Assembly: GCA_031296105.1 (NCBI GenBank) | Contig: JARLGJ010000022.1 | Location: forward strand, 1 to 64,000 | Length of the DNA: 64,000 bases | Source of the DNA: Acidobacteriota bacterium | GTDB lineage: Bacteria; Acidobacteriota; Terriglobia; Terriglobales; Acidobacteriaceae | Reading direction: 5' to 3' | Part shown: positions 1 through 7,451 of the stretch, piece by piece | How positions within the stretch are numbered: the first letter of the stretch is position 1 | Layout: every line of letters starts with the position of its first letter | Program-made: the position numbers and the translations under genes | Notes under the pieces: model-generated | Told to the model about the DNA's origin: nothing | Seen by the model: the letters and a program-made list of their open reading frames with translations, nothing else | Databases searched by the model: none

Positions 1-66
1 CGGAATCCGCTGCTCCAAGGTCACATAACTGAACATCGCCGCCTGCTGCTTGTCGTCTCCACGCAT
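1..66 (-). pseudogene. 5' end of an IS transposase gene, cut by the window edge
   Basis: Reading leftward from an ATG at 66, the frame begins MRGDDKQQAAMFSYVTLEQR and runs off the window. This N-terminus is typical, as I recall, of IS5/IS1182-group DDE transposases (MRG-D-xQQ-xMFSY-x-xxxRxP). Only 22 codons are visible, so it cannot be said whether the gene is intact outside the window. An in-frame ATG at 84 is an alternative start. No terminal inverted repeat was identified to the right. The partial state here is due to the window edge, so pseudogene is only a container label. Confidence 0.6.
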
Positions 67-114
67 GCTTCGTTTGTAAAACATTGCAACCTCAAAAACA
101 GTGACAAACATCAA

Positions 115-207
115 GACTTTTTCCGCAGCCTGTAAAGCCCGCAGTTCCCTCGGCGCGATGCGGCACGGCTGAAGCCGTGCCCTGACAAAGTCGAGTTATG
201 AAACAGC
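115..207 (+). repeat. Interspersed palindromic repeat, copy 1
   Basis: Two conserved blocks sit between the transposase start and the 3' end of fabI: TTTTTCCGCAGCCTGTAAAG near 117-136, and a perfect palindrome around GGCACGGCTGAAGCCGTGCC (162-181) followed by CTGACAAAGTCGAG. The same blocks recur at 3801-3829 (inverted), 3958-4038 and, in part, near 6421. The stem-forming core and the position beside gene ends suggest a REP-like non-coding element. Confidence 0.6.
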
Positions 208-210
208 CGC

Positions 211-984
211 CTAGTAGCCCATCACGCTGTAGCCGCAATCGACGTGGATCACCTCACCGGTGATGCCCGAGGCGCCGTCGCTGGCCAGGAAGGCCGCGGT
301 GGTGCCGACTTCGTTCACGTCCACATTGCGCTTCAAGGGGGCGCGATCCTGCACGATCTTGAGGAACTCTCCAAGCGAGCCGACGCCGCGCGCGGCCAGG
401 GTCTTGATGGGACCGGCCGAAATGGCGTTGACACGGATGGCCCGGGGGCCGAGCGAAGAGGCCAGGTAGCGCACCGTGGCTTCCAGAGAGGCCTTGGCCA
501 CGCCCATGACGTTGTAACCCTGCATCACTTTTTCCGCGCCCAGGTAGGTCATGGTAATGATGCTGCCGCCTTCGGTCATCAAAGGAGCGGCTTCGCGGGC
601 CAGGGCGATCAGCGAATAGACGCTGACGTCGTGGGCGATGCGGAAGCCTTCGCGCGAGGTGAGTAGAAAGTCATTCTTCAGATCCTCGGCCGGCGCGTAG
701 GCCACCGAGTGCACCAGGGTGTGAATCTTGCCGCCATAGGCCGCGCCAATCTGGCGGAAGACCTCGGTGATCTCCTCATCCTTGGAGACGTCGCACTGGA
801 AGCCCTTGGCGCCGGGCAGGCTGGCGATCATGTCCTCGGCTTCCAGCCGGAGACGTTCGTTCTGATACGTAATTGCGATCTGCGCGCCCTCGGCGTGCAA
901 CTTCTGGGCGATTGCCCAGGCGATGCTGCGCTTGTTGGCCAAGCCAAAAACAACCGCGACACGCCCTTCCAGGCTGTTTGCCAT
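211..984 (-). CDS. fabI: Enoyl-[acyl-carrier-protein] reductase (NADH), FabI
   Basis: Catalyses the last reduction of each cycle of type II fatty acid synthesis: trans-2-enoyl-ACP to acyl-ACP with NAD(P)H, in the cytosol. The 257-residue length is normal for FabI. An SDR fold is evident: the cofactor loop GLANKRSIAWAI (residues 14-25), then Tyr147 in TMTYLGAEK and the catalytic Tyr157-x6-Lys164 (YNVMGVAK), equivalent to E. coli Tyr146/Tyr156/Lys163. The C-terminus ends in the usual ITGEVIHVDCGYSVMGY. The wide Y-x6-K spacing separates FabI from FabG-type reductases. It stands alone; the next gene rightward is on the other strand. Confidence 0.97.
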   Translation of the reverse strand: MANSLEGRVAVVFGLANKRSIAWAIAQKLHAEGAQIAITYQNERLRLEAEDMIASLPGAKGFQCDVSKDEEITEVFRQIGAAYGGKIHTLVHSVAYAPAEDLKNDFLLTSREGFRIAHDVSVYSLIALAREAAPLMTEGGSIITMTYLGAEKVMQGYNVMGVAKASLEATVRYLASSLGPRAIRVNAISAGPIKTLAARGVGSLGEFLKIVQDRAPLKRNVDVNEVGTTAAFLASDGASGITGEVIHVDCGYSVMGY

Positions 985-1161
985 CTACTTGATGCTCCAA
1001 TAAAGAAAGAAAGTACTGAGGACGAATCCTGTGGATACAGGATAACAGTCCGCCGCCCGATGTGGAAACCGGAGAGGCGGCTCCGGCTTTGGCACGGCTA
1101 TGGCAAGGGTCACGCCAAGGTGTGAGTCCAATCACATCAAGAGGCCGGAAAGACCGCTATC

Positions 1162-1485
1162 GTGATCCACGCTATGACCACCAAGAACGCCGATCCGACG
1201 CTGCCGGTGCTTCCGGACAACTCCGCGGAGCCGGCCCGGGGAGCGTGCGTGGAGTTCGTGAAGTTCTGCAAGGAGCAGCACCTCAACGCCCGCGCAGCCA
1301 AAACGTTCCTCCGCCTGCTCCAAAACAAGCCATGGGACCACGAGTGCGAGAAGATTCGCGAATCGATGCGCCCCGAGGTTGACCGTCTTTTCGAACCCGC
1401 CGAGAAAGCTCTCCTTGAAGGCAAAAACTGCCGCGAGGTTCTCGACCTGCTGGTGAAGACCTTGCATGAGGCAGAAAATCTGTAA
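1162..1485 (+). CDS. Hypothetical small soluble protein
   Basis: This 107-residue protein is not recognised. It has no signal peptide or membrane segment. After a low-complexity start of about 25 residues it is predicted mostly helical and charged, with three cysteines (Cys28, Cys36, Cys62) and a C-terminal stretch of acidic/leucine helices (EVLDLLVKTLHEAENL). An in-frame ATG at 1174 is an alternative start. It is followed by a clear intrinsic terminator, which supports it being a real single-gene unit. No function is proposed. Confidence 0.6.
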   Translation: MIHAMTTKNADPTLPVLPDNSAEPARGACVEFVKFCKEQHLNARAAKTFLRLLQNKPWDHECEKIRESMRPEVDRLFEPAEKALLEGKNCREVLDLLVKTLHEAENL

Positions 1486-1544
1486 GCGGCCCCAAAATCA
1501 GGATTCATAGATAACTCAGGAAAAATAGCAACCTACCTCGTCTA

Positions 1545-1573
1545 CAAGCCCGCCCTGCGCGGGCTTGCTTTTT
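1545..1573 (+). terminator. Intrinsic terminator after the hypothetical gene
   Basis: A perfect 9-bp stem (CAAGCCCGC / GCGGGCTTG, 5-nt loop) is followed by a T-rich run (GCTTTTT). It separates the 1162-1485 gene from the toxin-antitoxin promoter. Confidence 0.85.
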
Positions 1574-1591
1574 GAGGCGAAGAAAATCAGT

Positions 1592-1621
1592 TTGATAACT
1601 ATAGATCTATAAACTATAGTT
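1592..1621 (+). promoter_or_regulatory. Toxin-antitoxin promoter with overlapping operator
   Basis: A -35 box TTGATA (1592-1597) and -10 box TATAGT (1615-1620) are separated by exactly 17 bp. A perfect inverted repeat AACTATAG (1597-1604) / CTATAGTT (1614-1621) overlaps both boxes, and a second palindrome ATAGATCTAT (1601-1610) is nested between its arms. A repressor bound here would block RNA polymerase, which fits autoregulation by the XRE antitoxin encoded downstream. Confidence 0.8.
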
Positions 1622-1652
1622 CATAGAGTGGCAATCCTGGGAAAGGCGCGCC

Positions 1653-2036
1653 ATGCGGATCTTCAAGAACAGATGGTTTGCGCGATACGCGAGACGGGAA
1701 CACATTCCGGACGAGAGCTTGCGGGAGGCGGTCGCCAGAGCCGAGCGCGGACTCATCGACGCCGACCTGGGAGGCGGACTCATTAAGCAGCGCGTTGCCA
1801 GAAAGGGCCAGGGGCGTTCCGGAGGGTATCGAATGCTGCTTGCCTATAGGACGCGCGAGCGATCCGTGTTCTTTTATGCCTTCGCCAAGAATGAGCGGGA
1901 CAACATTGAACCGGACGAGTTGCAGAGCGCGCGAGAAATCGCAGCACACTGGCTTGCTGCCGACGCCAAAGAAATTACCAAAGCCATCACAGAAGGGAAG
2001 CTGGAAGAGGTTCACCATGACGAAGAAAAAGCCTAG
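1653..2036 (+). CDS. RelE/HigB-type toxin of a type II toxin-antitoxin system
   Basis: This 127-residue protein matches, from memory, the RelE-like family that carries the signature AVARAERGLIDADLGGGLIKQ, an SGGYRMLLAYR strand and FYAFAKNERDNI. Members are usually ribosome-dependent or free mRNA endonucleases neutralised by an XRE-type antitoxin. The toxin comes first and overlaps the antitoxin by 20 bp, the HigBA-like order. Its C-terminal 30 residues (from about 98) are charged and less typical, and partly reflect the overlap. Expression is probably controlled by the operator at 1592-1621. Confidence 0.85.
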   Translation: MRIFKNRWFARYARREHIPDESLREAVARAERGLIDADLGGGLIKQRVARKGQGRSGGYRMLLAYRTRERSVFFYAFAKNERDNIEPDELQSAREIAAHWLAADAKEITKAITEGKLEEVHHDEEKA

Positions 2037-2349
2037 CCGGCTGACGAGCGCACTTCTTGAAGCCGCCGATGATCTGCATGAACTCGGCATTATGGATCAT
2101 GCGGCGCACGGCAAAATCACGGCGCGGCATCTTGGCAAACAGGCGCTGGCCACTTCTACTCCCATCACGCCCTCCGAGGTCAGGGAGATGCGGGAACGGG
2201 CGAACCTGAGCCAGGCTGTTTTTGCCCGGTGCCTCAACCTTTCGATTGGTTATATTTCGCAACTTGAGCGTGGCGTGAAAAAGCCAACAGGACCGGCATT
2301 GACGTTGTTAAACGTGATCCGCCGCAAGGGCATAGAGGCCATTCTGTAG
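2017..2349 (+). CDS. XRE-family antitoxin (HigA/NadS-like)
   Basis: This 110-residue DNA-binding protein is the partner of the upstream RelE-like toxin. The ATG at 2017 lies inside the toxin gene (20-bp overlap, different frame). Residues about 53-110 form a Cro/C1-type helix-turn-helix: TPSEVREMRERANLSQAVFA, then LNLSIGYISQLERGVKKPTG. The N-terminal half is likely the toxin-binding region. It presumably represses its own operon through the palindrome at 1597-1621. There is no terminator before yggS, which starts 72 bp later. Confidence 0.88.
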   Translation: MTKKKPSRLTSALLEAADDLHELGIMDHAAHGKITARHLGKQALATSTPITPSEVREMRERANLSQAVFARCLNLSIGYISQLERGVKKPTGPALTLLNVIRRKGIEAIL

Positions 2350-2421
2350 CCGCAGAGTTTCCTTTGCCTGCGCAACCGGTGTAACCTGCGCAACTCGCGC
2401 TGCATTACAATCGTCTCCATC

Positions 2422-3138
2422 ATGACGATTGCCGCAAATCTTGAGGCCATTCGCCGGTGCGTGGACGCGGCGGCGCGGCGCGCCGGGCGCGATCCGCAAG
2501 CGGTGGCGCTGATGGCCGTGTCGAAGACGCATCCTGCCGAGGCCATTCTGGAGGCCGTTGCCGCCGGGCAGCTCCTGTTCGGCGAGAACCGGGTGCAGGA
2601 GTTTGCCGCCAAGCACGCGACGGTGGCCGCCTCAGGCGCAAAGTTTCATCTCATAGGACATCTGCAATCGAACAAGGCCGCCAGGGCCGCCGAACTCTTT
2701 GATGCCGTGGACAGCGTGGATTCCTTGAAGCTGGCCGAGCGTTTGAACGAGGTCGCGGCGCGCGCGGGGCGCACGCTGGACATTCTGCTTGAGGTGAACG
2801 TGGGCGGCGAAGAAGCCAAGAGCGGACTGGCACCGGATGCTCCCGAGTTGCTGGAGCTGCTGAGGGCGCAACCGCGGATGGCGAACCTGAAGATCAAAGG
2901 ATTGATGACCGTGCCGCCGGTCGGCGAAGATCCCGCGGAAGCGCGGCCATACTTCCGGCGCCTGCGCGAACTGCGCGACCACCTGCGCGGCCAGTGCGGA
3001 CTGGCACTCGACGAGCTTTCCATGGGCATGTCGCACGATTTTGAAGTGGCGGTCGAGGAGGGCTCAACCTGCGTGCGCGTGGGCACGGCCATCTTCGGCG
3101 CGCGCAGCTATCCCGCGCCGTTAGAGGAGACGCGATGA
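2422..3138 (+). CDS. yggS: YggS/PLPBP family pyridoxal 5'-phosphate homeostasis protein
   Basis: A cytosolic PLP-binding protein of the alanine racemase N-terminal (TIM barrel) fold, involved in vitamin B6 and amino-acid homeostasis rather than catalysis. It has 238 residues, the family's usual size. PLP Lys35 sits in MAVSKTHP. Family motifs LLFGENRVQEF, FHLIGHLQSNK, SMGMSHDFEVAVEEGST and VRVGTAIFG are all present. Its stop overlaps the next start as ATGA, so it heads an operon with the membrane protein and DUF167 genes, a grouping reminiscent of yggS-yggT-yggU. Confidence 0.95.
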   Translation: MTIAANLEAIRRCVDAAARRAGRDPQAVALMAVSKTHPAEAILEAVAAGQLLFGENRVQEFAAKHATVAASGAKFHLIGHLQSNKAARAAELFDAVDSVDSLKLAERLNEVAARAGRTLDILLEVNVGGEEAKSGLAPDAPELLELLRAQPRMANLKIKGLMTVPPVGEDPAEARPYFRRLRELRDHLRGQCGLALDELSMGMSHDFEVAVEEGSTCVRVGTAIFGARSYPAPLEETR

Positions 3139-3473
3139 AGAAGACTCTGGACGCCCTGTGTGCCTGGGCGCTGTTTGTGCTGGCCGCTGCATACTTTGTG
3201 GCCGTCTATCTGCACCAGTTGCCGATGTTCATCGCTCTGTGGTCGCCGGCGGCGGCCGTGGCCGTCATGGACGTGGCGTTGATGAACGCGGTGCGCTCGC
3301 AACGCCGCAACGATCGCTTTCTGCGCTGGGCATCGATTTGTGCAACGGCCATTACCGCGTCGCTGTGCCTGCGCTGGCTGTATGACTTTCCCGGTAACGT
3401 GCTGCATCAGCCGGTGGTGCTGGGCACCTGCCTGCTGCTGGTCATTGAAGTGATCTTCGCCGTGGCGGGCTGA
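3135..3473 (+). CDS. Small integral membrane protein, third-gene partner of yggS/DUF167
   Basis: This 112-residue protein has four predicted membrane segments (about residues 8-26, 31-52, 64-82 and 92-111) joined by short basic loops. It starts within the yggS stop codon (ATGA) and its own stop overlaps the next ATG, so all three genes are translationally coupled. It occupies the place of yggT in the yggS-yggT-yggU arrangement of other bacteria, but the sequence lacks an obvious YGGT repeat, so identity is not claimed. Confidence 0.75.
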   Translation: MKKTLDALCAWALFVLAAAYFVAVYLHQLPMFIALWSPAAAVAVMDVALMNAVRSQRRNDRFLRWASICATAITASLCLRWLYDFPGNVLHQPVVLGTCLLLVIEVIFAVAG

Positions 3474-3763
3474 TGGCCTTCCTTGTTCGAGAGACGAAAG
3501 AGGGCGCGCAGTTTGCCGTGCGCGTGCAGCCCAGGGCCAGCCGCAACAAGATTGCCGGCCTGATGGGCGACGCCATAAAGCTGGCCATCACAGCTCCGCC
3601 GGTGGATGGCAAGGCGAACGAAGCCGTGGTGGAGTTCTTTGCCGAAATGTTCGGAGTGTCGAAGTCGAGCGTGACCATCGTCAGCGGTGAGACCGGCCGC
3701 AATAAGGTGATTGCCGTGCGCGGCGTAAAGGCCGAGGCCGTGCGCGCGGCGCTGGGCGTGTAG
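3473..3763 (+). CDS. DUF167 (YggU) family protein
   Basis: This 96-residue cytosolic protein shows the DUF167 pattern: VRVQPRASRNKI, LAITAPPVDGKANEAVVEFF and VSGETGRNKVIAV. Structures of the family show a small alpha/beta fold with a basic surface; its biochemical role is unknown. Its start overlaps the upstream stop by one base. The linkage to yggS across phyla suggests a common, still undefined, housekeeping task. Confidence 0.92.
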   Translation: MAFLVRETKEGAQFAVRVQPRASRNKIAGLMGDAIKLAITAPPVDGKANEAVVEFFAEMFGVSKSSVTIVSGETGRNKVIAVRGVKAEAVRAALGV

Positions 3764-4140
3764 ATGGCGCTCAACAAAATAGCCATGTGCTTTTGAAAGG
3801 GCACGGCTTCACAAGCTGCGGAAAAACTCGAAATTGAAAGTCTGTTGTCAGGGCGCGACTTTAGTCGCGCCATTGAGTCAAGGCAAGATACAGCGGCTTC
3901 AGCCGCGGAGGGAGCGACCTCCTCAGCGGCTAAAGCCGAGTCGCACTTTCAGCGTTTAGCGGCATGGCTGAAGCCATGCCCTGACAAAACTCTTAAGCAT
4001 CGAATTTTTCAGCAGCCTCTAAAGCCATGCCCTGACAAGATGGGTGGAACCGTCACTCCCGCGCTAAGGGTACTGCCGCACCGCCTCCCGCGCGGCGAAT
4101 CCTGTAAGATGAACTTTCGCACGACTCCCGCGATACTGGA
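3764..4140. other. Gene-free stretch made mostly of palindromic repeats
   Basis: No convincing gene. It holds an inverted copy of the interspersed repeat (3801-3829), a hairpin GGGCGCGACTTTAGTCGCGCC (3852-3872), a CGGCTTCAGCCG palindrome near 3892, a further repeat copy with GGCATGGCTGAAGCCATGCC (3961-3980), and a copy of TTTTTCAGCAGCCTCTAAAG from 4005. The short open frame that can be read through it is composed of these repeats and is unlikely to be translated. Confidence 0.7.
3801..4038. repeat. Interspersed palindromic repeats, copies 2-4
   Basis: The minus strand of 3801-3829 reads GAGTTTTTCCGCAGCTTGTG then AAGCCGTGC, matching copy 1 at 115-139. The plus strand at 3961-4002 and 4005-4038 carries GCCATGCCCTGACAAAACTC and TTTTTCAGCAGCCTCTAAAG. 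Both orientations occur within 240 bp, so this is a small composite of the same family. Confidence 0.65.
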
Positions 4141-4146
4141 GTGTTC

Positions 4147-5619
4147 ATGCTGAACTTGTACGCCGTGGTGCTCACGGTGATTGTGGTGGCATTGCTCTCG
4201 GTGAGCCTGTGGCAGGTGCGCAAGGTTCATACCAAGGCCGACTATCTTGTCGCCGGCCGCTCGCTGCCCGCCTACGTGCTGGTGTTCACCCTGCTCTCCT
4301 CGTGGATCGGCGCGGGTTCCTTGTTTGCCGGGGCCGAGAACGCCTTCCGCAACGGCTTTGCCGCCCTGTGGCAGCCGGCGGGCGGATGGCTTGGGTTGCT
4401 GATTATCTACTTTGTGGCGCCGCGGGCGCAGAAGTTTGCCCAATTCACCATCCCCGATCTTTTGGAAGCGCGCTACAACACCTGGGCGCGTGTGCTGGGC
4501 ACCATCGCCATCCTGTTTGCCTACACGGCCATTGCCAGCTATCAGTTCCGCGCCGGCGGAGACATTCTGCACCTGATCTTCCCCGAGGTGGCCAAGGTGC
4601 ATGGGACCATCATCATTGCCGCCTTCGTCATCCTCTTCACTGCGCTGGCCGGCATGGCCTCGGTGGCCTACATGGACGTGGTGATCGGTGTGCTGATCAC
4701 CATCACCGGCTTCATCGCCTTGCCTGTGCTCTTTCACCAGGTGGGCGGACTCAGCGGCATGCATCACGCGCTGCCCGCCACGCACTTTACCCTGTTCGGC
4801 GAGTGGGGTATAACGCCGGGCACCTGCGGACGTTCGCGCAAGGAAGCCCTCATCAAGGCAATGGAATATTTTCTGCCGACCTTCCTGCTGATGATCGGCA
4901 ACCAGTCGATGTACCAGAAATTCTTTTCCGCCAAGACGGAGCGCGATGCCAGCGTGGCCGTCGTCGGATGGGTCTTCGGCACGGTGGTGCTGGAGACGTT
5001 GATTGTGACGCTGGCCGTGGCGGGATCGGCCTTGTTCATGTCGTCGTCAGCGTCGCCCGTGGACTTTGCGCCGCGCGAGATCATCCCCTACACGGCGCGC
5101 AACTTTTTGCCGCAGGCGGTGGGCGCGTTGCTGATGGGATCGGTGTTTGCCAAGGTCATCTCGACGGCGAATAACTATTTGTTCTCGCCGGCCACGAACC
5201 TGATCAACGACGTGTACACGCGCTTCATCAATCCGCAGGCGACGCAGAAGAGCATTCTGCTGGTCTCGCGCGTGCTGGTGGTGGCCCTGGGAATCTGGGC
5301 GCTGGTGCAGGGATTGAAGCTGACCAGCGTGCTGGAAAAAGCGATGTACGCCTACACGATTTATTCGGCGGCCATAACGCCGGTGGTGATGGCGGCCTTC
5401 TTCTGGCCGCGCGCCACCAAGCAAGGCGCGGTGGCCTGCCTGCTGTCGGGCACGGTCATCACCGTGGCCTGGGATTCGTTGAAGGGCTCGCTGCCGCGCA
5501 TTGTAGGTGAGCGCGATGCCATCTTTCCGGCCTTGATTGTGAGCGTGCTGGCGCTGGTGCTGGTGAGCCTGATGACGAAGCGCCCCGATGCGGAGAAGAT
5601 CGCGCAGTTCTACGAATAA
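4147..5619 (+). CDS. Sodium:solute symporter (SSS/SLC5 family)
   Basis: A cytoplasmic-membrane Na+-coupled uptake carrier; the substrate cannot be told from sequence. About 490 residues with roughly 13 hydrophobic segments, and the SSS hallmarks near the N-terminus: the loop TKADYLVAGRSLPAYVLVFT, then SSWIGAGSLFAGAENAFRNG. The later segment GSVFAKVISTANNYLFSPAT corresponds to the Na+-site helix. ATG 4147 is preferred over GTG 4141 because GGAG lies 5 bp upstream. It stands alone after the repeat region, and AlkD follows 42 bp later. Confidence 0.9.
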   Translation: MLNLYAVVLTVIVVALLSVSLWQVRKVHTKADYLVAGRSLPAYVLVFTLLSSWIGAGSLFAGAENAFRNGFAALWQPAGGWLGLLIIYFVAPRAQKFAQFTIPDLLEARYNTWARVLGTIAILFAYTAIASYQFRAGGDILHLIFPEVAKVHGTIIIAAFVILFTALAGMASVAYMDVVIGVLITITGFIALPVLFHQVGGLSGMHHALPATHFTLFGEWGITPGTCGRSRKEALIKAMEYFLPTFLLMIGNQSMYQKFFSAKTERDASVAVVGWVFGTVVLETLIVTLAVAGSALFMSSSASPVDFAPREIIPYTARNFLPQAVGALLMGSVFAKVISTANNYLFSPATNLINDVYTRFINPQATQKSILLVSRVLVVALGIWALVQGLKLTSVLEKAMYAYTIYSAAITPVVMAAFFWPRATKQGAVACLLSGTVITVAWDSLKGSLPRIVGERDAIFPALIVSVLALVLVSLMTKRPDAEKIAQFYE

Positions 5620-5661
5620 ACTCCACAGACGCGAACGGCACGGCTGTGATGGAGTGTTGCC

Positions 5662-6381
5662 ATGGCAAAGCCCGTTGCTTACATTGCCGATCACTTGCGC
5701 CGCGTGCTGGTGAATGGAGGCAGCGCGCCGCATTCGGCGGGCGTGCAGAAATTTTTCAAGGAAGAAATCCAGTCGCGCGGCTGGCGCACGGCTGAACTGC
5801 GTCAACTGGCGCGGCGCTTCTCCAAGGTGATCCGCCACGACGCGGGGCTGGATTACCTGGTGGCCGTCGCCGATGACCTCTTCCACGGCGATGTGCTGGA
5901 AGAAAAGATTCTGGCCGTGGTGCTCGTGCAGTCCTGCGTGAAGGAGTGCACAGCGGAACACTTCCAGCTCTTTGAAGCGTGGCTGGAGAGGGTGAGCACC
6001 TGGGCCGATCACGACGCGCTGGTGCAATACCTGATCGGCCCCATGATGGTGGCCGAGCCGAAGCGGGTGAAGAAGGTCTTCGCGTGGGCGAAGTCAACCC
6101 ATCGCTGGCATCGCCGCGCGGCGGCCGTGGCCCTTTTGCGCGGAACGAACCTCGGCATGTTCTTTTCCGAGGTAGAGAAGATCACCGCGAAGCTGCTGAC
6201 CGATGAAGACGATATGGTGCAGAAAGGCCTGGGATGGCTGCTGCGCGAGACCGCGCGCTACGACGCCCTGCACACCATGCCGCTGCTGCTGTCGATCCGC
6301 GAGAAAGCTCCGCGGCTGGTGCTGCGCACCGCCTGCGAGCGGCTCAGCAAGGCACAGCGCGAGCAGGTGCTGGCACGATAG
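5662..6381 (+). CDS. DNA alkylation repair protein, AlkD/HEAT-like
   Basis: 239 residues of antiparallel helical pairs. AlkD enzymes are HEAT-like DNA glycosylases removing cationic N3/N7-alkylpurines. Motifs of the family are visible: VSTWADHDALV (the Trp and Asp of the active-site cleft), FAWAKSTHRWHRRAAAVALL (the conserved Arg) and KGLGWLLRETAR. GGAG lies upstream of the ATG. It may be co-transcribed with the symporter, but no functional link is apparent. Some AlkD-family proteins lack glycosylase activity, so the activity is inferred. Confidence 0.85.
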   Translation: MAKPVAYIADHLRRVLVNGGSAPHSAGVQKFFKEEIQSRGWRTAELRQLARRFSKVIRHDAGLDYLVAVADDLFHGDVLEEKILAVVLVQSCVKECTAEHFQLFEAWLERVSTWADHDALVQYLIGPMMVAEPKRVKKVFAWAKSTHRWHRRAAAVALLRGTNLGMFFSEVEKITAKLLTDEDDMVQKGLGWLLRETARYDALHTMPLLLSIREKAPRLVLRTACERLSKAQREQVLAR

Positions 6382-6398
6382 AGACTGTATGCAGTCCT

Positions 6399-6441
6399 GA
6401 AAATATTTCTTAAAGTCGAGGGCTGACAAAACTCTTCTCAG
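6399..6441 (+). repeat. Partial interspersed repeat, copy 5
   Basis: GGGCTGACAAAACTCTT, followed by CTCAG, lies between the converging AlkD and msrQ genes and shares the GCCCTGACAAAACTCTT block with the copy at 3977. Only this tail block is recognisable. Confidence 0.4.
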
Positions 6442-7043
6442 TCCGCGGCTTGGGTTCTCGTCTGCGGCGGCCAATACTTCAGCACCAGGCGCGAGGCCAG
6501 CAGCACGACCAGCACGGCCACGTACTGTAGCGGCTCGTCCTTGTCTTTTTTAACCGACCAGAAGAAATGCCAGCAGCCGAAGGCGGCGGCGAGATAGACG
6601 AAGCGATGCAAGGTCGTCCAGCGCTTGCCCAGGCGGCGGATGGCCGCCTGCGTCGATGTAAGCGCCAGGGGCAGCAGGATGAGCCAGGCCAGGGTGCCAA
6701 TCAGGATGAACGGCCGCTTGGCCACGTCGTGCGCCATGCGGAAGAGATCGAAGCTCTGGTCCAGCACCAGGTAGGTGAGCAGGTGCAGGGAGGCGTAGAA
6801 AAACGCGAACAGGCCGATGAGGCGGCGATACTGCACCAGCCATAGCATTCGGGTCCACCGGCGCAGCGGCGTGATCGCCAGCCCCACCAGAAGGAGCACC
6901 AGCGCGGCTTGTCCGGTGCGATGGGTGATGCGTTCGACGGGATTGGCGCCCAGGTGGCCGGTAAGGCCTTGTTGCACGAGGCGCAGCAGCCAGTAGAGAC
7001 AGACCAGCCAGACGAGAGGTTTCAGAATCTGATTGCGTGTCAT
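6438..7043 (-). CDS. msrQ: MsrQ, heme-binding membrane subunit of the periplasmic methionine sulfoxide reductase
   Basis: An inner-membrane cytochrome b-type protein that passes quinol electrons to periplasmic MsrP for repair of oxidised methionines. About 201 residues with six predicted membrane segments. The family start ANPVERITHRTGQAALVLLL and AITPLRRWTRMLW is evident. Candidate heme-ligand histidines occur in YASLHLLTYL, TLHRFVYL and GCWHFFW. ATG 7043 is chosen; a GTG at 7052 would add three residues. No msrP lies beside it in this window, which is unusual since the two normally form an operon. Confidence 0.9.
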   Translation of the reverse strand: MTRNQILKPLVWLVCLYWLLRLVQQGLTGHLGANPVERITHRTGQAALVLLLVGLAITPLRRWTRMLWLVQYRRLIGLFAFFYASLHLLTYLVLDQSFDLFRMAHDVAKRPFILIGTLAWLILLPLALTSTQAAIRRLGKRWTTLHRFVYLAAAFGCWHFFWSVKKDKDEPLQYVAVLVVLLASRLVLKYWPPQTRTQAAD

Positions 7044-7171
7044 AGTTTGCACATGGCGGCGCGCGCCGAAGGCTCCTGGTATGTTGATGCGCGAAGCTGG
7101 AGTAAGGCTCCAACGAAGCGCATTTTGGGATTGCTTTTGCTTTCAAAGGGGTAGGTTGCTTTTCCACACAT

Positions 7172-7320
7172 GCACCGGTTTTGGGCCATTGACCTTACCC
7201 GGCCAGGGAGCTAGTCTCGCAACTGCCCGCCCTTTTTGTGAGTGAGAGCGGGGCCGTCTCCACGGTATTCCCCCAAAGCCCTGGTGCAAGCCAGCGGAAA
7301 CATATGCCGTCACGAAGTTA
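7172..7320 (+). ncRNA. Possible structured RNA (weak cobalamin-riboswitch resemblance)
   Basis: GCACCGG (7172-7178) can pair with CTGGTGC (7281-7287), closing about 100 nt that contain CGCAACTG (7218-7225). AGCCAGCGGAAACATATGCC (7289-7308) follows directly. CGCAACTG and AGCCAG-n-GCC are also core blocks of the AdoCbl riboswitch, but the GCCACTG block and the 5' GGGAA block are not evident. The element also lies upstream of the best nrdJ promoter. A low-confidence candidate only. Confidence 0.22.
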
Positions 7321-7399
7321 GCGATTTCGCCGTCATGGATGGAGCGTTTGCGCTAGATTTCCGGCGGGGGACCAATGCGGGCCGCTGTACTAAAATCAG

Positions 7400-7415
7400 C
7401 TACAATATGTAGCGG
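7400..7415 (+). promoter_or_regulatory. NrdR-box-like operator
   Basis: The core CAATATGTAG (7403-7412) matches 9 of 10 positions of the NrdR-box core CWATATMTWG, within the palindrome GCTACAATATGTAGC. NrdR is the ATP/dATP-sensing repressor of ribonucleotide reductase genes and usually binds paired boxes; a clear second box was not found. It sits just upstream of the nrdJ promoter. Confidence 0.6.
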
Positions 7416-7422
7416 TGGGTTC

Positions 7423-7451
7423 TTGACTCATACAACATAACGAGCTATTGT
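7423..7451 (+). promoter_or_regulatory. Probable sigma-70-type promoter of nrdJ
   Basis: TTGACT (7423-7428) and TATTGT (7446-7451) are spaced 17 bp apart, with the NrdR-like box 8 bp upstream. Transcription would start near 7458 and give a leader of about 350 nt before the nrdJ start codon. Confidence 0.55.

Noticed and set aside
3845-4153. Small gene between DUF167 and the sodium symporter
   Set aside because: The frame is made of interspersed repeats and overlaps the symporter start; no ribosome binding site.
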